A DNA stretch of 32,272 nt from a bacterium (GTDB lineage: Bacteria > Bacteroidota > Bacteroidia > Bacteroidales > Bacteroidaceae). Of the stretch, positions 15,599 to 23,469 are shown piece after piece (position 1 is the stretch's first letter; each line of letters begins with the position of its first letter). Both the position numbers and the translations under genes were made by a program. Below the pieces are notes generated by a model. That model did not search any database, was not told the origin of the DNA, and saw only the letters and a list, made by a program, of their open reading frames with translations. Location of the stretch: positions 1-32,272 of the forward strand of contig SFQP01000005.1 of NCBI GenBank assembly GCA_004562975.1, read 5' to 3'.

Positions 15599-17815
15599 TT
15601 ACATACTCTGGTGGAACGAGCGGGAGATAACCTCCAGCTGGTGTTCGCGCGAGAGTTTCACGAAGTTGACGGCATAGCCGCTCACACGGATGGTCAGCTG
15701 CGGGTACTTTTCAGGATGTACCATGGCATCCTCCAGCATTTCGCGGTTCAGCACGTTCACGTTCAGGTGGTGTGCGCCTTTGGTGAAGTAGCCGTCCATC
15801 ATCGTCACGAGGTTCTCCACACGCTCTTCGGGCGTGGGGCCGAGGCTCTTCGGCACGATGCTGAAGGTGTTGGAGATTCCATCCTGCGAGTCGCGGTAGC
15901 GGAGCTTGGCCACCGAGGCCAGCGAAGCCACGGCACCGCTCTTGTCGCGTCCGTGCATCGGGTTGGCACCCGGAGCGAAAGCCACACCGGCAGCGCGTCC
16001 GTCGGGAGTGGCACCCGTCTTCTTGCCGTACATCACGTTGGAAGTGATGGTGAGCAGCGAGAGCGTGGGACGGGCATTCTTGTAAACGGGCAACTTCTTC
16101 AGTTCTTCCATGAAGAAGTAAACGAGGTCTACGCCGAGGTGGTCCACACGGTCGTCGTTGTTGCCGAAGCAGGGGAACTCGCCTTGGATGTCGAAGCTCT
16201 CGGTCAGGCCGATATCGTTGCGCTTGGCCGTCACCGTGGCATACTTGATGGCCGACAGCGAGTCAATGGCGATGGAGAGTCCGGCGGCACCGTAAGCCAG
16301 ATTGATGCGCGGGTTGGTATCTACGAAAGCCATCTGAGCCTTCTCGTAGTAATATTTGTCGTGCATGTAGTGGATGATGTTCATGGCATCGTTGTACACG
16401 CGGGCAATCTGCGTCAGCACCAGCTTGTAGTTGTGCATCACTTCCTCAAAATTCAGCTTGTCGGAAGTCAGCACGGGAATACCTTCTACCATCACCGTAC
16501 CCGTCTTCTCGCAGCGTCCGCCGTTGATGGCCAGCAGCAATGCCTTGGCCAGGTTGCAGCGTGCGCCGAAGAACTGGATTTGGCGGCCAATGTCCTGATA
16601 GGAAACGCAGCAGGCGATACCGTAGTCATCGGAGCCACGCACCTCGCGCATCAGCGTGTCGTTTTCGTACTGGATGGAGGAAGTGTCCACACTCACCTTT
16701 GCGCAGAAGTTCTTGAAGCCCTCCGGCAGCTCGGGGCTCCACAGCACCGTGAGGTTGGGTTCGGGCGAGGGGCCGAGGTTGTAGAGCGTCTGCAAGAAGC
16801 GGAAGGAAGTCTTCGTAACCTTGGTGCGTCCGTCGTTGAAGCGTCCGCCGATGGACTCCGTAACCCATGTGGGGTCACCGGCAAAGATTTCGTTGTAAGC
16901 CTCCATGCGCAGGTGGCGCACCATGCGCAGCTTCATGACAAACTGGTCGATGAGTTCCTGGGCGAAAGTCTCGTCGATGAGGTTGTGCTTCAGGTCATGC
17001 TCGATGTAGATGTCGAGGAACGAAGAAACATTACCCAGCGACATGGCTGCACCGTCCTGTTCCTTCACGGCTGCGAGATAAGCCATGTAAACCCACTGCA
17101 CGGCCTCTTGTGCGTTCTGTGCGGGACGGCTGAGGTCCAAGCCGTAGTATTCGCCCAGCACCTTGATTTCGGCCAAAGCCTTGATTTGCTCTGCCACTTC
17201 TTCGCGCAGGCGGATTTGAGCGTCCGTCATCGGGCCTTTGAGCGAGGCCAGGTCAGCCTTCTTGGCTTCGATGATGCGGTCAATGCCGTAAAGAGCCAGA
17301 CGGCGGTAGTCGCCGATGATGCGGCCACGGGCATAATTGTCGGGAAGACCCGTGAGGAAGCCGAGTGAACGGAAACGGCGGATTTCTTCCGTATAAACGT
17401 CAAACACACCATCATTGTGCGTCTTGCGATAGTGCGTGAAGATATCCTTTACCTTCGGACTTACCTCCGTACCCTGCTGGGCGCAGGCCTTTTCCACCAC
17501 CTTGATGCCTCCGAAAGGCTTGATGGCGCGGCGGAGCAGCTCGTCAGTCTGCAATCCGACAATCAGCTCATTGTCCTTGTCGATATAGCCTGCCTTGTGT
17601 GAGGAAATGGTAGATACGGTGTTGGGGTCGAGGGAACGGACACCTCCGTTGGCGCGCTCTTCTTCGAGTGCCTGCAGACAGATGTTCCACAGCTTGGTGG
17701 TACGTTCTGTAGGGCCAACCAGGAAGGAGGCATCGCCTTCATAGGAAGTAAGGTTGCGGTGAACAAAATCCGTTACGTTAATCTGTTCGTTCCAGGGTCC
17801 TTCAATAAAGTTCAT
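15599..17815 (-). CDS. pflB: Pyruvate formate-lyase (formate C-acetyltransferase)
   Basis: A 738-residue glycyl-radical enzyme that splits pyruvate and CoA into acetyl-CoA and formate during anaerobic growth. The adjacent active-site cysteines C402-C403 lie in GIACCVSYQ. The radical glycine is G713 in [12 protein letters not shown], 25 residues from the C-terminus. The N-terminal domain ([16 protein letters not shown]) and length are typical. Its activase gene pflA lies upstream in the same direction, separated by a LuxR-type regulator gene and a small unknown gene. A promoter with a leader of about 175 bases precedes it, and the shared terminator follows. Confidence 0.97.
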   Translation of the reverse strand: MNFIEGPWNEQINVTDFVHRNLTSYEGDASFLVGPTERTTKLWNICLQALEEERANGGVRSLDPNTVSTISSHKAGYIDKDNELIVGLQTDELLRRAIKPFGGIKVVEKACAQQGTEVSPKVKDIFTHYRKTHNDGVFDVYTEEIRRFRSLGFLTGLPDNYARGRIIGDYRRLALYGIDRIIEAKKADLASLKGPMTDAQIRLREEVAEQIKALAEIKVLGEYYGLDLSRPAQNAQEAVQWVYMAYLAAVKEQDGAAMSLGNVSSFLDIYIEHDLKHNLIDETFAQELIDQFVMKLRMVRHLRMEAYNEIFAGDPTWVTESIGGRFNDGRTKVTKTSFRFLQTLYNLGPSPEPNLTVLWSPELPEGFKNFCAKVSVDTSSIQYENDTLMREVRGSDDYGIACCVSYQDIGRQIQFFGARCNLAKALLLAINGGRCEKTGTVMVEGIPVLTSDKLNFEEVMHNYKLVLTQIARVYNDAMNIIHYMHDKYYYEKAQMAFVDTNPRINLAYGAAGLSIAIDSLSAIKYATVTAKRNDIGLTESFDIQGEFPCFGNNDDRVDHLGVDLVYFFMEELKKLPVYKNARPTLSLLTITSNVMYGKKTGATPDGRAAGVAFAPGANPMHGRDKSGAVASLASVAKLRYRDSQDGISNTFSIVPKSLGPTPEERVENLVTMMDGYFTKGAHHLNVNVLNREMLEDAMVHPEKYPQLTIRVSGYAVNFVKLSREHQLEVISRSFHQSM

Positions 17816-17862
17816 TGGTTCAAGGATTAGAGATGTGAGTAATATGGTTTTCAGCTTGCTTT

Positions 17863-17922
17863 CGGGTTTTCCGGGAAAAACGCTTCACTCTGTAGGCGAC
17901 ACTTCGTGCGGAGTAAAACCCG
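17863..17922 (-). other. Structured 5' leader of pflB
   Basis: On the minus strand CGGGTTTT (17922-17915) can pair with AAAACCCG (17870-17863), extended by ACTC/GAGT (17914-17911 with 17890-17887). Inside sits a small hairpin CAC-GAA-GTG. It lies in the untranslated leader between the promoter at 17998 and the start codon. It does not match the ZTP (pfl) riboswitch. Confidence 0.4.
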
Positions 17923-17997
17923 ATAAACCTTAGTTTTGAAAGAAAATGCTATACAAAACAGCTGGCAAGCCGAGCCTGTTTCTTGTGTTGTGCATGG

Positions 17998-18028
17998 CAA
18001 AGGTAGGGCATAACTCTCATACTCACAA
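17998..18028 (-). promoter_or_regulatory. pflB promoter
   Basis: TACCTTTG (18005-17998, minus strand) fits TAnnTTTG, with TTGT about 19-20 bases upstream as a weak -33 box. Confidence 0.55.
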
Positions 18029-18050
18029 CTTTTTCATATATATTCTTTTA

Positions 18051-18072
18051 ACTAATTTGTAATTAGTACAAA
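18051..18072 (-). promoter_or_regulatory. Palindromic operator candidate upstream of pflB
   Basis: ACTAATT-TGT-AATTAGT (18051-18067) is a perfect 7-bp inverted repeat. It overlaps a second one, TTTGT-N7-ACAAA (18056-18072). Both lie about 60-75 bases upstream of the predicted start site, a common position for an activator. The rest of 18073-18277 shows nothing recognisable. Confidence 0.4.
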
Positions 18073-18277
18073 GTTTGTTTGGTGCATATAACAGAAAAGG
18101 CTCCTTGCACGCATTTTTGATATGTGTGCAAAAAGTAGAGAGAGGTTTGAAGGTTGCGATTGAACCGATAAATGACGAATGATTGGGGTTATTTGTGAGG
18201 TCCGAAACGGTGAAGACAGGTAGCAAGGGACAGTTTCCGCCATCAGGGGAACTGTTGGACAGCTGTGGGACAGGATG

Positions 18278-18646
18278 TCATTCGCCGAAAAGTACCTTCC
18301 AACGGTCTATCTTCTCCATGACACTGTCGCGGGCCTTTATCAACCCCGTCGATTTCTTTCGTTTCATCATTTCGCCGAAGCGTTTTTCCAAATCCTCCAT
18401 TTGCCGGGCGTTGTGCCGGCATTGCCAATAGGCCAGTTTGGCACAGAGCACCCTGACGGAAGGCACCTCATCTTCCTTCTCCATATGTCCGATACAATAA
18501 TCCAAAAAGGCCGGATATTCCTCACCCGGCATGAAATGGTATTCGTTATAGATGGTCGCCAACATCACGCAACGACGGTGTGCCCTGTATTCCTTCATGG
18601 TCCGGGCAAGAAACTCATCGCGACTATTCAACTTATTGTCAGACAA
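18278..18646 (-). CDS. Hypothetical protein, 122 aa
   Basis: I do not recognise this protein. It is charged and likely all-helical, with no signal peptide or membrane segment. The C-terminal half is rich in K, R and E (DLEKRFGEMMKRKK), and there are cysteines at CVML, DYCIGHM, LCAKL and QCRHN. It lies 66 bases after the LuxR-type gene and before pflB on the same strand, so it could belong with the pfl regulator. It is likely real because the frame is clean and in context. Confidence 0.55.
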   Translation of the reverse strand: MSDNKLNSRDEFLARTMKEYRAHRRCVMLATIYNEYHFMPGEEYPAFLDYCIGHMEKEDEVPSVRVLCAKLAYWQCRHNARQMEDLEKRFGEMMKRKKSTGLIKARDSVMEKIDRWKVLFGE

Positions 18647-18712
18647 GGGGCTATGTGCTTTATTGGGTCAAACATCTGTCGTTATACTATGAAGTGGGAC
18701 GAGCCTACGGAA

Positions 18713-19333
18713 CTATATGTCCTCACTTCTGACGATACCGTGGGTTACGGCATAGATAGTCAATGCAGCCACGCTGCGTGTGCCGAGCTTATCCGTCAGG
18801 TTCTTGCGGTGCGTGATGACGGTGGCCATGCTCACGCCCATATCTATAGCGATTTCCTTGTTGATTTTGCCACACACCACGCCCTTGAGCACCTCGCTTT
18901 CACGGGGTGTGAGGCGTGGGGACGCAGCATCATTTGCCTGCTCGGGCTGGCGGGCACGGCGCACCACTTCGGGCACCATGCCCTTGGCCTCGTGCGAGCG
19001 GTGTGCCAATGTCAGGATACTGCGCACCAGCTCATTTTCACCCAGGCAGACGTTCAGGGCATGAAACCCCTGCGGAAGCTGGCCGGTATCATCGCCATGC
19101 ACCAGCACGATGGTCTTGTGCTGCCGCTGCAAAAAGTAGGAAGCACCGGCCAGCAGCTCGGACGGGGAAACGAAATAATGGAAAAAGTCATCGGCATCCT
19201 CATGTTCTGCCAAAAGGCCGAAGCGATGGAAAAGGGTAATTTCGGCTCCGGGCATCATGCGGTGGATGATATCGGACAATCCGATGGCAGCCAAGGTGTT
19301 GGGAGTGATGACGGCGATGGCGGGTTTGGTCAT
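18713..19333 (-). CDS. LuxR-type response regulator with degenerate receiver
   Basis: A 206-residue cytoplasmic regulator. The C-terminal LuxR HTH (about 140-200) is clear: RLTPRESEVLKGVVCGKINKEIA and VSMATVITHRKNLTDKLG. The N-terminal 125 residues resemble a receiver fold (IAVITPNTLAAIGLSDII) but lack the acidic pair after the first strand and show no clear phospho-acceptor Asp, so phosphorylation control is doubtful. It starts 16 bases after the pflA stop and probably shares its transcript. A role in pfl or redox control is inference from position only. Confidence 0.8.
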   Translation of the reverse strand: MTKPAIAVITPNTLAAIGLSDIIHRMMPGAEITLFHRFGLLAEHEDADDFFHYFVSPSELLAGASYFLQRQHKTIVLVHGDDTGQLPQGFHALNVCLGENELVRSILTLAHRSHEAKGMVPEVVRRARQPEQANDAASPRLTPRESEVLKGVVCGKINKEIAIDMGVSMATVITHRKNLTDKLGTRSVAALTIYAVTHGIVRSEDI

Positions 19334-19349
19334 GGCAAAGGGGATCCGG

Positions 19350-20081
19350 CTAATTCACGACTAATTGGGGGAAATATGCCCGGAGCACTTGTTCGGCGCG
19401 TGCCAGTTGTTCGGGGGTGTTCTCTTTCACGCCCTTGAGCTGGTATTCCCATCCCAAGGCTTCATACTTGTGAACGCCCAAGGTGTGATAAGGGAGGAGC
19501 TCCACCCTTTCTATCTGCTTGTAATCCTTGAAATGCTCACCGAGCATCCGGAGATCTTCCTCAAAATCGCTCAGGCCGGGCACCAGCACATAGCGGAGCC
19601 AGAACGGGTGGTTGTGTTCCTCGAGCCATTGTGCCGTTTTCAGGGTCTGGTCATTGCTGCGGCCGGTAATGTGGGTATGGCGTTCGGGGTTGAACTCCTT
19701 GACATCCAGCAGTATGAGGTCGGCCAGGGTGAAGAGTTCCTCGACGTGCCGGTTCCAGATGCCTCCGTTGGAATCCAAGCAGATGTGCAGCCCGGCCTCC
19801 TTCAGCTGTTTGAAGAGAGGCACCAACGCCTCGGCCTGCACGGTGGGTTCGCCTCCGGAAAAGGTGACGCCTCCGCGCTTGCCGAAGAATGGTTTCATGG
19901 AAACCGCCTGCTCCACGATGTATTCGGCCGACGTGAGTTTGCTTTCGCCAACGGGATCGATGGTGTCGGGGTTGGCGCAATAGAGGCAACGGAAGGGGCA
20001 GCCTTGCAGAAAGACCACATAACGCAGTCCCGGTCCGTCGAACGTACCCATTGACTCGTAACTGTGAACGCGTATTTGCAT
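19350..20081 (-). CDS. pflA: Pyruvate formate-lyase-activating enzyme
   Basis: A 243-residue radical SAM protein. It uses a [4Fe-4S] cluster and S-adenosylmethionine to create the glycyl radical on PflB. The cluster motif CxxxCxxC is C28-C32-C35 (GCPFRCLYCANP). TFSGGEPTVQ at about 77-86 and LLDVKEFNPERH follow the family. Length is normal. The frame is open upstream, but the ATG at 20081 gives the standard N-terminus MQIRVHSYES. It precedes the LuxR-type gene, an unusual order since pflB is often first. Confidence 0.95.
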   Translation of the reverse strand: MQIRVHSYESMGTFDGPGLRYVVFLQGCPFRCLYCANPDTIDPVGESKLTSAEYIVEQAVSMKPFFGKRGGVTFSGGEPTVQAEALVPLFKQLKEAGLHICLDSNGGIWNRHVEELFTLADLILLDVKEFNPERHTHITGRSNDQTLKTAQWLEEHNHPFWLRYVLVPGLSDFEEDLRMLGEHFKDYKQIERVELLPYHTLGVHKYEALGWEYQLKGVKENTPEQLARAEQVLRAYFPQLVVN

Positions 20082-20236
20082 AAAGGAAGAGAATATGATG
20101 AAGGAGATTTGGAGTTGAAAGTTGAAAGCGGAAAGAGAAAAGCAGAGAGGAAAGTGGTGGGGGGCAAGGCACGGCAATGGTGTGTGAAGCCGGGCATTGC
20201 CAACAGCACATGGCAGCATTCCCGCCCAAATCCTTG

Positions 20237-20244
20237 CAAATGTA
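20237..20244 (-). promoter_or_regulatory. Possible -7 box for pflA
   Basis: TACATTTG (20244-20237 on the minus strand) fits TAnnTTTG, about 155 bases before the pflA ATG. No good -33 box is seen. The leader contains an A/G-rich purine stretch on the plus strand and nothing else recognised. Confidence 0.35.
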
Positions 20245-20303
20245 AACAAATTCCGCGATTTCAGTCTCTTCAGCCGTAGTATTTGTCCGGTGTCCATCTG
20301 AAA

Positions 20304-20343
20304 GACAGCCCATCCGGTGCTTGCAAAAACCAAATGGGCTGTC
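20304..20343 (-). terminator. Terminator after the DUF4834 gene
   Basis: A perfect 10-bp stem GACAGCCCAT (20304-20313) with ATGGGCTGTC (20334-20343), 20-base loop, followed by TTTC on the minus strand. It closes the psd-pssA-DUF4834 unit. Confidence 0.8.
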
Positions 20344-20365
20344 CGTTATTGTATGTCAGAGAGGG

Positions 20366-20656
20366 CTATACCTCTTCAAAATCCACGTATTCGCCTTCAT
20401 TCTTCTCGAAAATCTTGCCGCTCCGCCTTTGTCGGGAATTGGCACGGTTCCTTTCGTGATGGGCGTTTCCAGAAGTATAAGTTTGGCGGCTGTTCTGAGC
20501 AGTGCGGTCGCCGTAGGGGTCTGAGCCGGTGCCGCTCCTGTCCGTTCTGTTCAAACCGCCCCCGAAGAGAAGCTGGAAAAACATTCGGCCCAAGCCGATG
20601 AAGATAAATATAACACCAAAAATAAGGATGAAGAAACATCCGAGCAGTCCATTCAT
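20366..20656 (-). CDS. DUF4834 family membrane protein
   Basis: A 96-residue protein with one N-terminal transmembrane helix (about 4-30, GCFFILIFGVIFIFIGLG) and a polar, disordered, basic and acidic tail (DPYGDRTAQN, FEKNEGEYVDFEEV). The layout matches the Bacteroidetes DUF4834 family, whose function is unknown. It starts 26 bases after pssA, consistent with an operon of phospholipid synthesis genes; that link is positional. A terminator follows 22 bases after the stop. Confidence 0.75.
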   Translation of the reverse strand: MNGLLGCFFILIFGVIFIFIGLGRMFFQLLFGGGLNRTDRSGTGSDPYGDRTAQNSRQTYTSGNAHHERNRANSRQRRSGKIFEKNEGEYVDFEEV

Positions 20657-20682
20657 GTTTTGTGTAGGGTTTTGTTAGAAAC

Positions 20683-21432
20683 TTATTCTGTCTCTACAAT
20701 TTTCGTGCCAATGATGTTGTTCATCACAGAAGTGAGTACATACAGTACAATAATGGCGCAAAAGCCTGCTGCCCACCCAAGGCTGCCAAGCAGGACCAGA
20801 CTGCAAAGGATAAAGCTGTAGCGCAGGATGTTTCCCTGAAGTCCGTAGGTCTTGAACTTGAGGGCGAACATGGGGATTTCACAAACCAAAATCCAGCACG
20901 AGAAGAAGATGAGGGGAACAATCAGCCAGACCAACCAGGGTTCGCCCGCCAGCCAACCGTTCTGGTGAAGGTTCGTGGCCAGACTGCCCCAAAACAGGGC
21001 GTTGGCCGGAGTGGGAAGACCGATGAAGGATGTGGCCTGACGCTCGTCAAGATTGAATTTGGCCAGCCGGAGGGCGGAAAACGGAGCTACAAGGAAGGCG
21101 AGGAAGGGAAGATATTCCACAGCCGGGACATCGGCCAAGGGACATCCCTGCGGCATATTGGCCACGTTGCACACCGATTGCAGGAGTGAAAAGACGATGG
21201 CGGCAGGGGCAAAACCGAAAGTGATATTGTCGGCCAAAGAATCAAGTTCCTTGCCTATGGCTGACGACACATGGAGCAACCGGGCCGCAAATCCGTCAAA
21301 GAAGTCGAAAACGGCACCGATGATGATAAACAAGAATGCTACTTGGAATTGGCCTTGGAAAGCCAGCCATGTGGCCACACAACCTGACAACAGATTGCAG
21401 CAGGTAATGGCATTGGGGATATGTTTTTTCAT
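20683..21432 (-). CDS. pssA: CDP-diacylglycerol--serine O-phosphatidyltransferase
   Basis: A 249-residue integral membrane enzyme that makes phosphatidylserine from CDP-diacylglycerol and serine. The CDP-alcohol phosphatidyltransferase motif is complete: DFFDGFAARLLHVSSAIGKE followed by LDSLAD, at about residues 43-68. Six to eight membrane helices surround it. Its product is the substrate of Psd, encoded 118 bases upstream in the same direction. Confidence 0.93.
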   Translation of the reverse strand: MKKHIPNAITCCNLLSGCVATWLAFQGQFQVAFLFIIIGAVFDFFDGFAARLLHVSSAIGKELDSLADNITFGFAPAAIVFSLLQSVCNVANMPQGCPLADVPAVEYLPFLAFLVAPFSALRLAKFNLDERQATSFIGLPTPANALFWGSLATNLHQNGWLAGEPWLVWLIVPLIFFSCWILVCEIPMFALKFKTYGLQGNILRYSFILCSLVLLGSLGWAAGFCAIIVLYVLTSVMNNIIGTKIVETE

Positions 21433-21550
21433 GCGGAAGCAAATAACAAATTAAAGAACCGGACAATCAGGCCGGAGAAAATGAAGAGGCATATACCGTC
21501 ATCATTCTGCAAGGGAAGAGCATACAATGGCGGCAAAGCATCACCATGTG

Positions 21551-22255
21551 TTACCCGTTAATAGCCGGCAATTTGGCCACCACGGTTTGGTTGCCCACAG
21601 TGGCTTGCCCCATTTTCACCAATGCTTCAGAGCCCAGCGGCAGGTACACGTCAACGCGCGAACCGAACTTGATGAAACCCATGTGTTCGTCGATGCAACA
21701 TTCCTCGTTTTCAACGGCATAGGTCACGATACGCCGCGCCACGGCACCGGCTACTTGCCTTACCAGCACCTCGTGCCCCTCAGGGGTCTCGATGACCACA
21801 GTAGAGCGTTCATTCTCGATGCTGGCCTTGGGCAGCCAAGCCTTGTGGAAGTTGCCGTTGTGGTGTACCACCTTCTTGACAACGCCTTCCACGGGGAACC
21901 AGTTGGCATGGACGTTGGTAATCGACATGAAAATGGAAATCATCAGGCGGCGGTCGTGGAAATACTCGTTTTCTTCCACCTCTTCAATCACCACCACCTT
22001 GCCATCAGCGGCTGCCACCACTATCCCCTCCACGTCGCCGGGGAACTGGCGGAGCGGGCAGCGGAAGAAATTGACTGCAATGCCGTAAAGCACAATGCAG
22101 GCTGCCGCAAACACATAGAATGGAAGCAGACAAATGTCTTTCAGGGCAAAGTAGAGTACTAAATTGGCCACAATGACGCCAATCAGTCCGTTGCGCAGAA
22201 TTACGTTGCCTTCGCTGTGAAGCCTGATATTTTTTATTTTGCGTTTTCTTACCAT
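21551..22255 (-). CDS. psd: Phosphatidylserine decarboxylase proenzyme
   Basis: A 234-residue short-form (archaeal/Bacteroidetes type) decarboxylase that turns phosphatidylserine into phosphatidylethanolamine at the inner membrane. It has an N-terminal membrane hairpin ([25 protein letters not shown]), the conserved [18 protein letters not shown] block and the self-cleavage site FIKFGSR near residue 200, where the GS bond would generate the pyruvoyl group. The frame is open to 22459 through a TTG codon, but that would read through its own promoter. The ATG giving [13 protein letters not shown] is preferred. The promoter with a leader of about 165 bases is repeat-borne. Confidence 0.92.
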   Translation of the reverse strand: MVRKRKIKNIRLHSEGNVILRNGLIGVIVANLVLYFALKDICLLPFYVFAAACIVLYGIAVNFFRCPLRQFPGDVEGIVVAAADGKVVVIEEVEENEYFHDRRLMISIFMSITNVHANWFPVEGVVKKVVHHNGNFHKAWLPKASIENERSTVVIETPEGHEVLVRQVAGAVARRIVTYAVENEECCIDEHMGFIKFGSRVDVYLPLGSEALVKMGQATVGNQTVVAKLPAING

Positions 22256-22429
22256 GCCGAAAGTACGGTTTGCCCCGGTGATAGGGGAAGACGGCTGACA
22301 ATCATTGGTTTGAAGTGAATTACCGGATGGATGCCAGCCATCGCCGAGGCGATACGCTACATACACCCTACTTCTTACCAAAAAGCCCGAGTGAGTATGA
22401 AAATTTGGTTTGAATTTCTTTATTGCCTG

Positions 22430-22460
22430 CAAAGATAGTGCAAGATGAGTGCAGGACAAA
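22430..22460 (-). promoter_or_regulatory. psd promoter (repeat-borne)
   Basis: On the minus strand TTTG (22460-22457), a 19-base spacer TCCTGCACTCATCTTGCAC, then TATCTTTG (22437-22430). It is a full consensus match, with a spacer shared with the TPR regulator and trpS promoters. Confidence 0.8.
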
Positions 22461-22602
22461 AGAAAAAAAAGCTGTTTTTTACTTTTTCATGCCGAGCCGC
22501 AGCCAATCTTATATAAAGAAAGTGCAAGGTGAGTGCAAAGGGAAAAGAAAAGCCACAAGATTTTCTTTTTCTTTGCCGAGCCACAGCCAATCTTATATAA
22601 AG
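22434..22602 (-). repeat. Tandem dimer of the intergenic promoter repeat (84-bp period)
   Basis: Two units follow each other with an 84-base shift. A 29-base core (22490-22518 and 22574-22602) differs at one position, and the AGTGCAAG box recurs at 22437 and 22521. Each unit also has an A-rich/T-rich hairpin. The distal unit has a damaged promoter (TTTCTTTA) and a short spacer, so only the proximal one should drive psd. Apart from this repeat and the psd leader nothing is seen between 22256 and 22707. Confidence 0.85.
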
Positions 22603-22707
22603 ATAAGCATTTGTCTGAAAATTCACGGGTCCAAGCCTTCCAAATCGACACAAAGTACCTTTTGCCATTCCCCATTCCCGGTAAAGATCCAGTAAATGGA
22701 TGCGCGG

Positions 22708-23469
22708 TCAGATTTTCGACAATACCCCTTCCAGTTCCTCAGCCGTGAGGCGCAGCTTGAAGTTGCCGTTTTCAGCAATGGATATGCCGCCGGTCTCCTC
22801 AGAAACGACGATGGAAAGGCAGTCACTCTTCTGCGAGATGCCCAACGCCGCGCGATGGCGAAGGCCGAGCGATTTGGGAATGTCGGTATCGTGGGATATG
22901 GGCAGGATGCAGCCGGCCGCCTTGATGTGCTTTTGGGAGATGATCATGGCTCCGTCGTGTAAGGGACTGTTCTTGAAGAAGATATTCTCGATAAGCCGCT
23001 GTGTGATATTGGCGTTGATAATGTCGCCAGAATTGACGTACTCGCTCAGGCCCACTTGCCGCTCAATGATAATCAGCGCACCGACCTTCTGCTTGCTCAT
23101 GCTCATACAGGCCATGACGATGGGCATGATGTCCTCACGATGTACCCTATCACCTTCTTTTTTGCCCTTGAAAATGCGCACGAACAGGTTCACGCCGGGA
23201 CGGGTGCCGATGGAGGAAAAGAAGTGGCGTATCTCCTCTTGGAACAACACGATAAGTGCCAGCGAACCCACATTGACCAGTTTGTCCAGAATGCCACCCA
23301 ACAGGCGCATCTCGAATATCTGGGAAACGAAAATCCACACTACCACAAAGACGATGATGCCGGTGAAGATGTTGGCCGAACTGCTCTCTTTCATGAGACG
23401 GTAGATGTAGTAGAGCAGCAGGGCCACCAGCAGGATGTCTAAAGCGTCTTTCAGTCCGAAGGAAATCAT
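22708..23469 (-). CDS. cdaA: Diadenylate cyclase (CdaA type)
   Basis: A 253-residue membrane enzyme that makes cyclic di-AMP from two ATP. Two or three membrane helices occupy the first 75 residues. The DAC catalytic motifs DGA (172-174, in LHDGAMII) and RHR (204-206, RHRAALGIS) are intact. Length is as for CdaA/DacA. Its start overlaps the folP stop by one base (TGATG), so the pair is translationally coupled. The YbbR-type partner common in Firmicutes is not adjacent. Confidence 0.94.
   Translation of the reverse strand: MISFGLKDALDILLVALLLYYIYRLMKESSSANIFTGIIVFVVVWIFVSQIFEMRLLGGILDKLVNVGSLALIVLFQEEIRHFFSSIGTRPGVNLFVRIFKGKKEGDRVHREDIMPIVMACMSMSKQKVGALIIIERQVGLSEYVNSGDIINANITQRLIENIFFKNSPLHDGAMIISQKHIKAAGCILPISHDTDIPKSLGLRHRAALGISQKSDCLSIVVSEETGGISIAENGNFKLRLTAEELEGVLSKI

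Noticed and set aside
15611..17368. 585-codon open frame on the plus strand opposite pflB
   Set aside because: It is a shadow of the strongly biased pflB coding sequence; the protein has no recognisable family.
17816..17998. ZTP (pfl) riboswitch upstream of pflB
   Set aside because: The name suggests it, but the conserved core of that riboswitch is absent from the leader.
22256..22459. Longer Psd starting at a TTG codon (22459)
   Set aside because: The extension would be translated through the gene's own promoter and has no family similarity.
22434..22602. CRISPR array
   Set aside because: Only two units of about 84 bp, containing promoter and hairpin sequence, with no short repeats and unique spacers.
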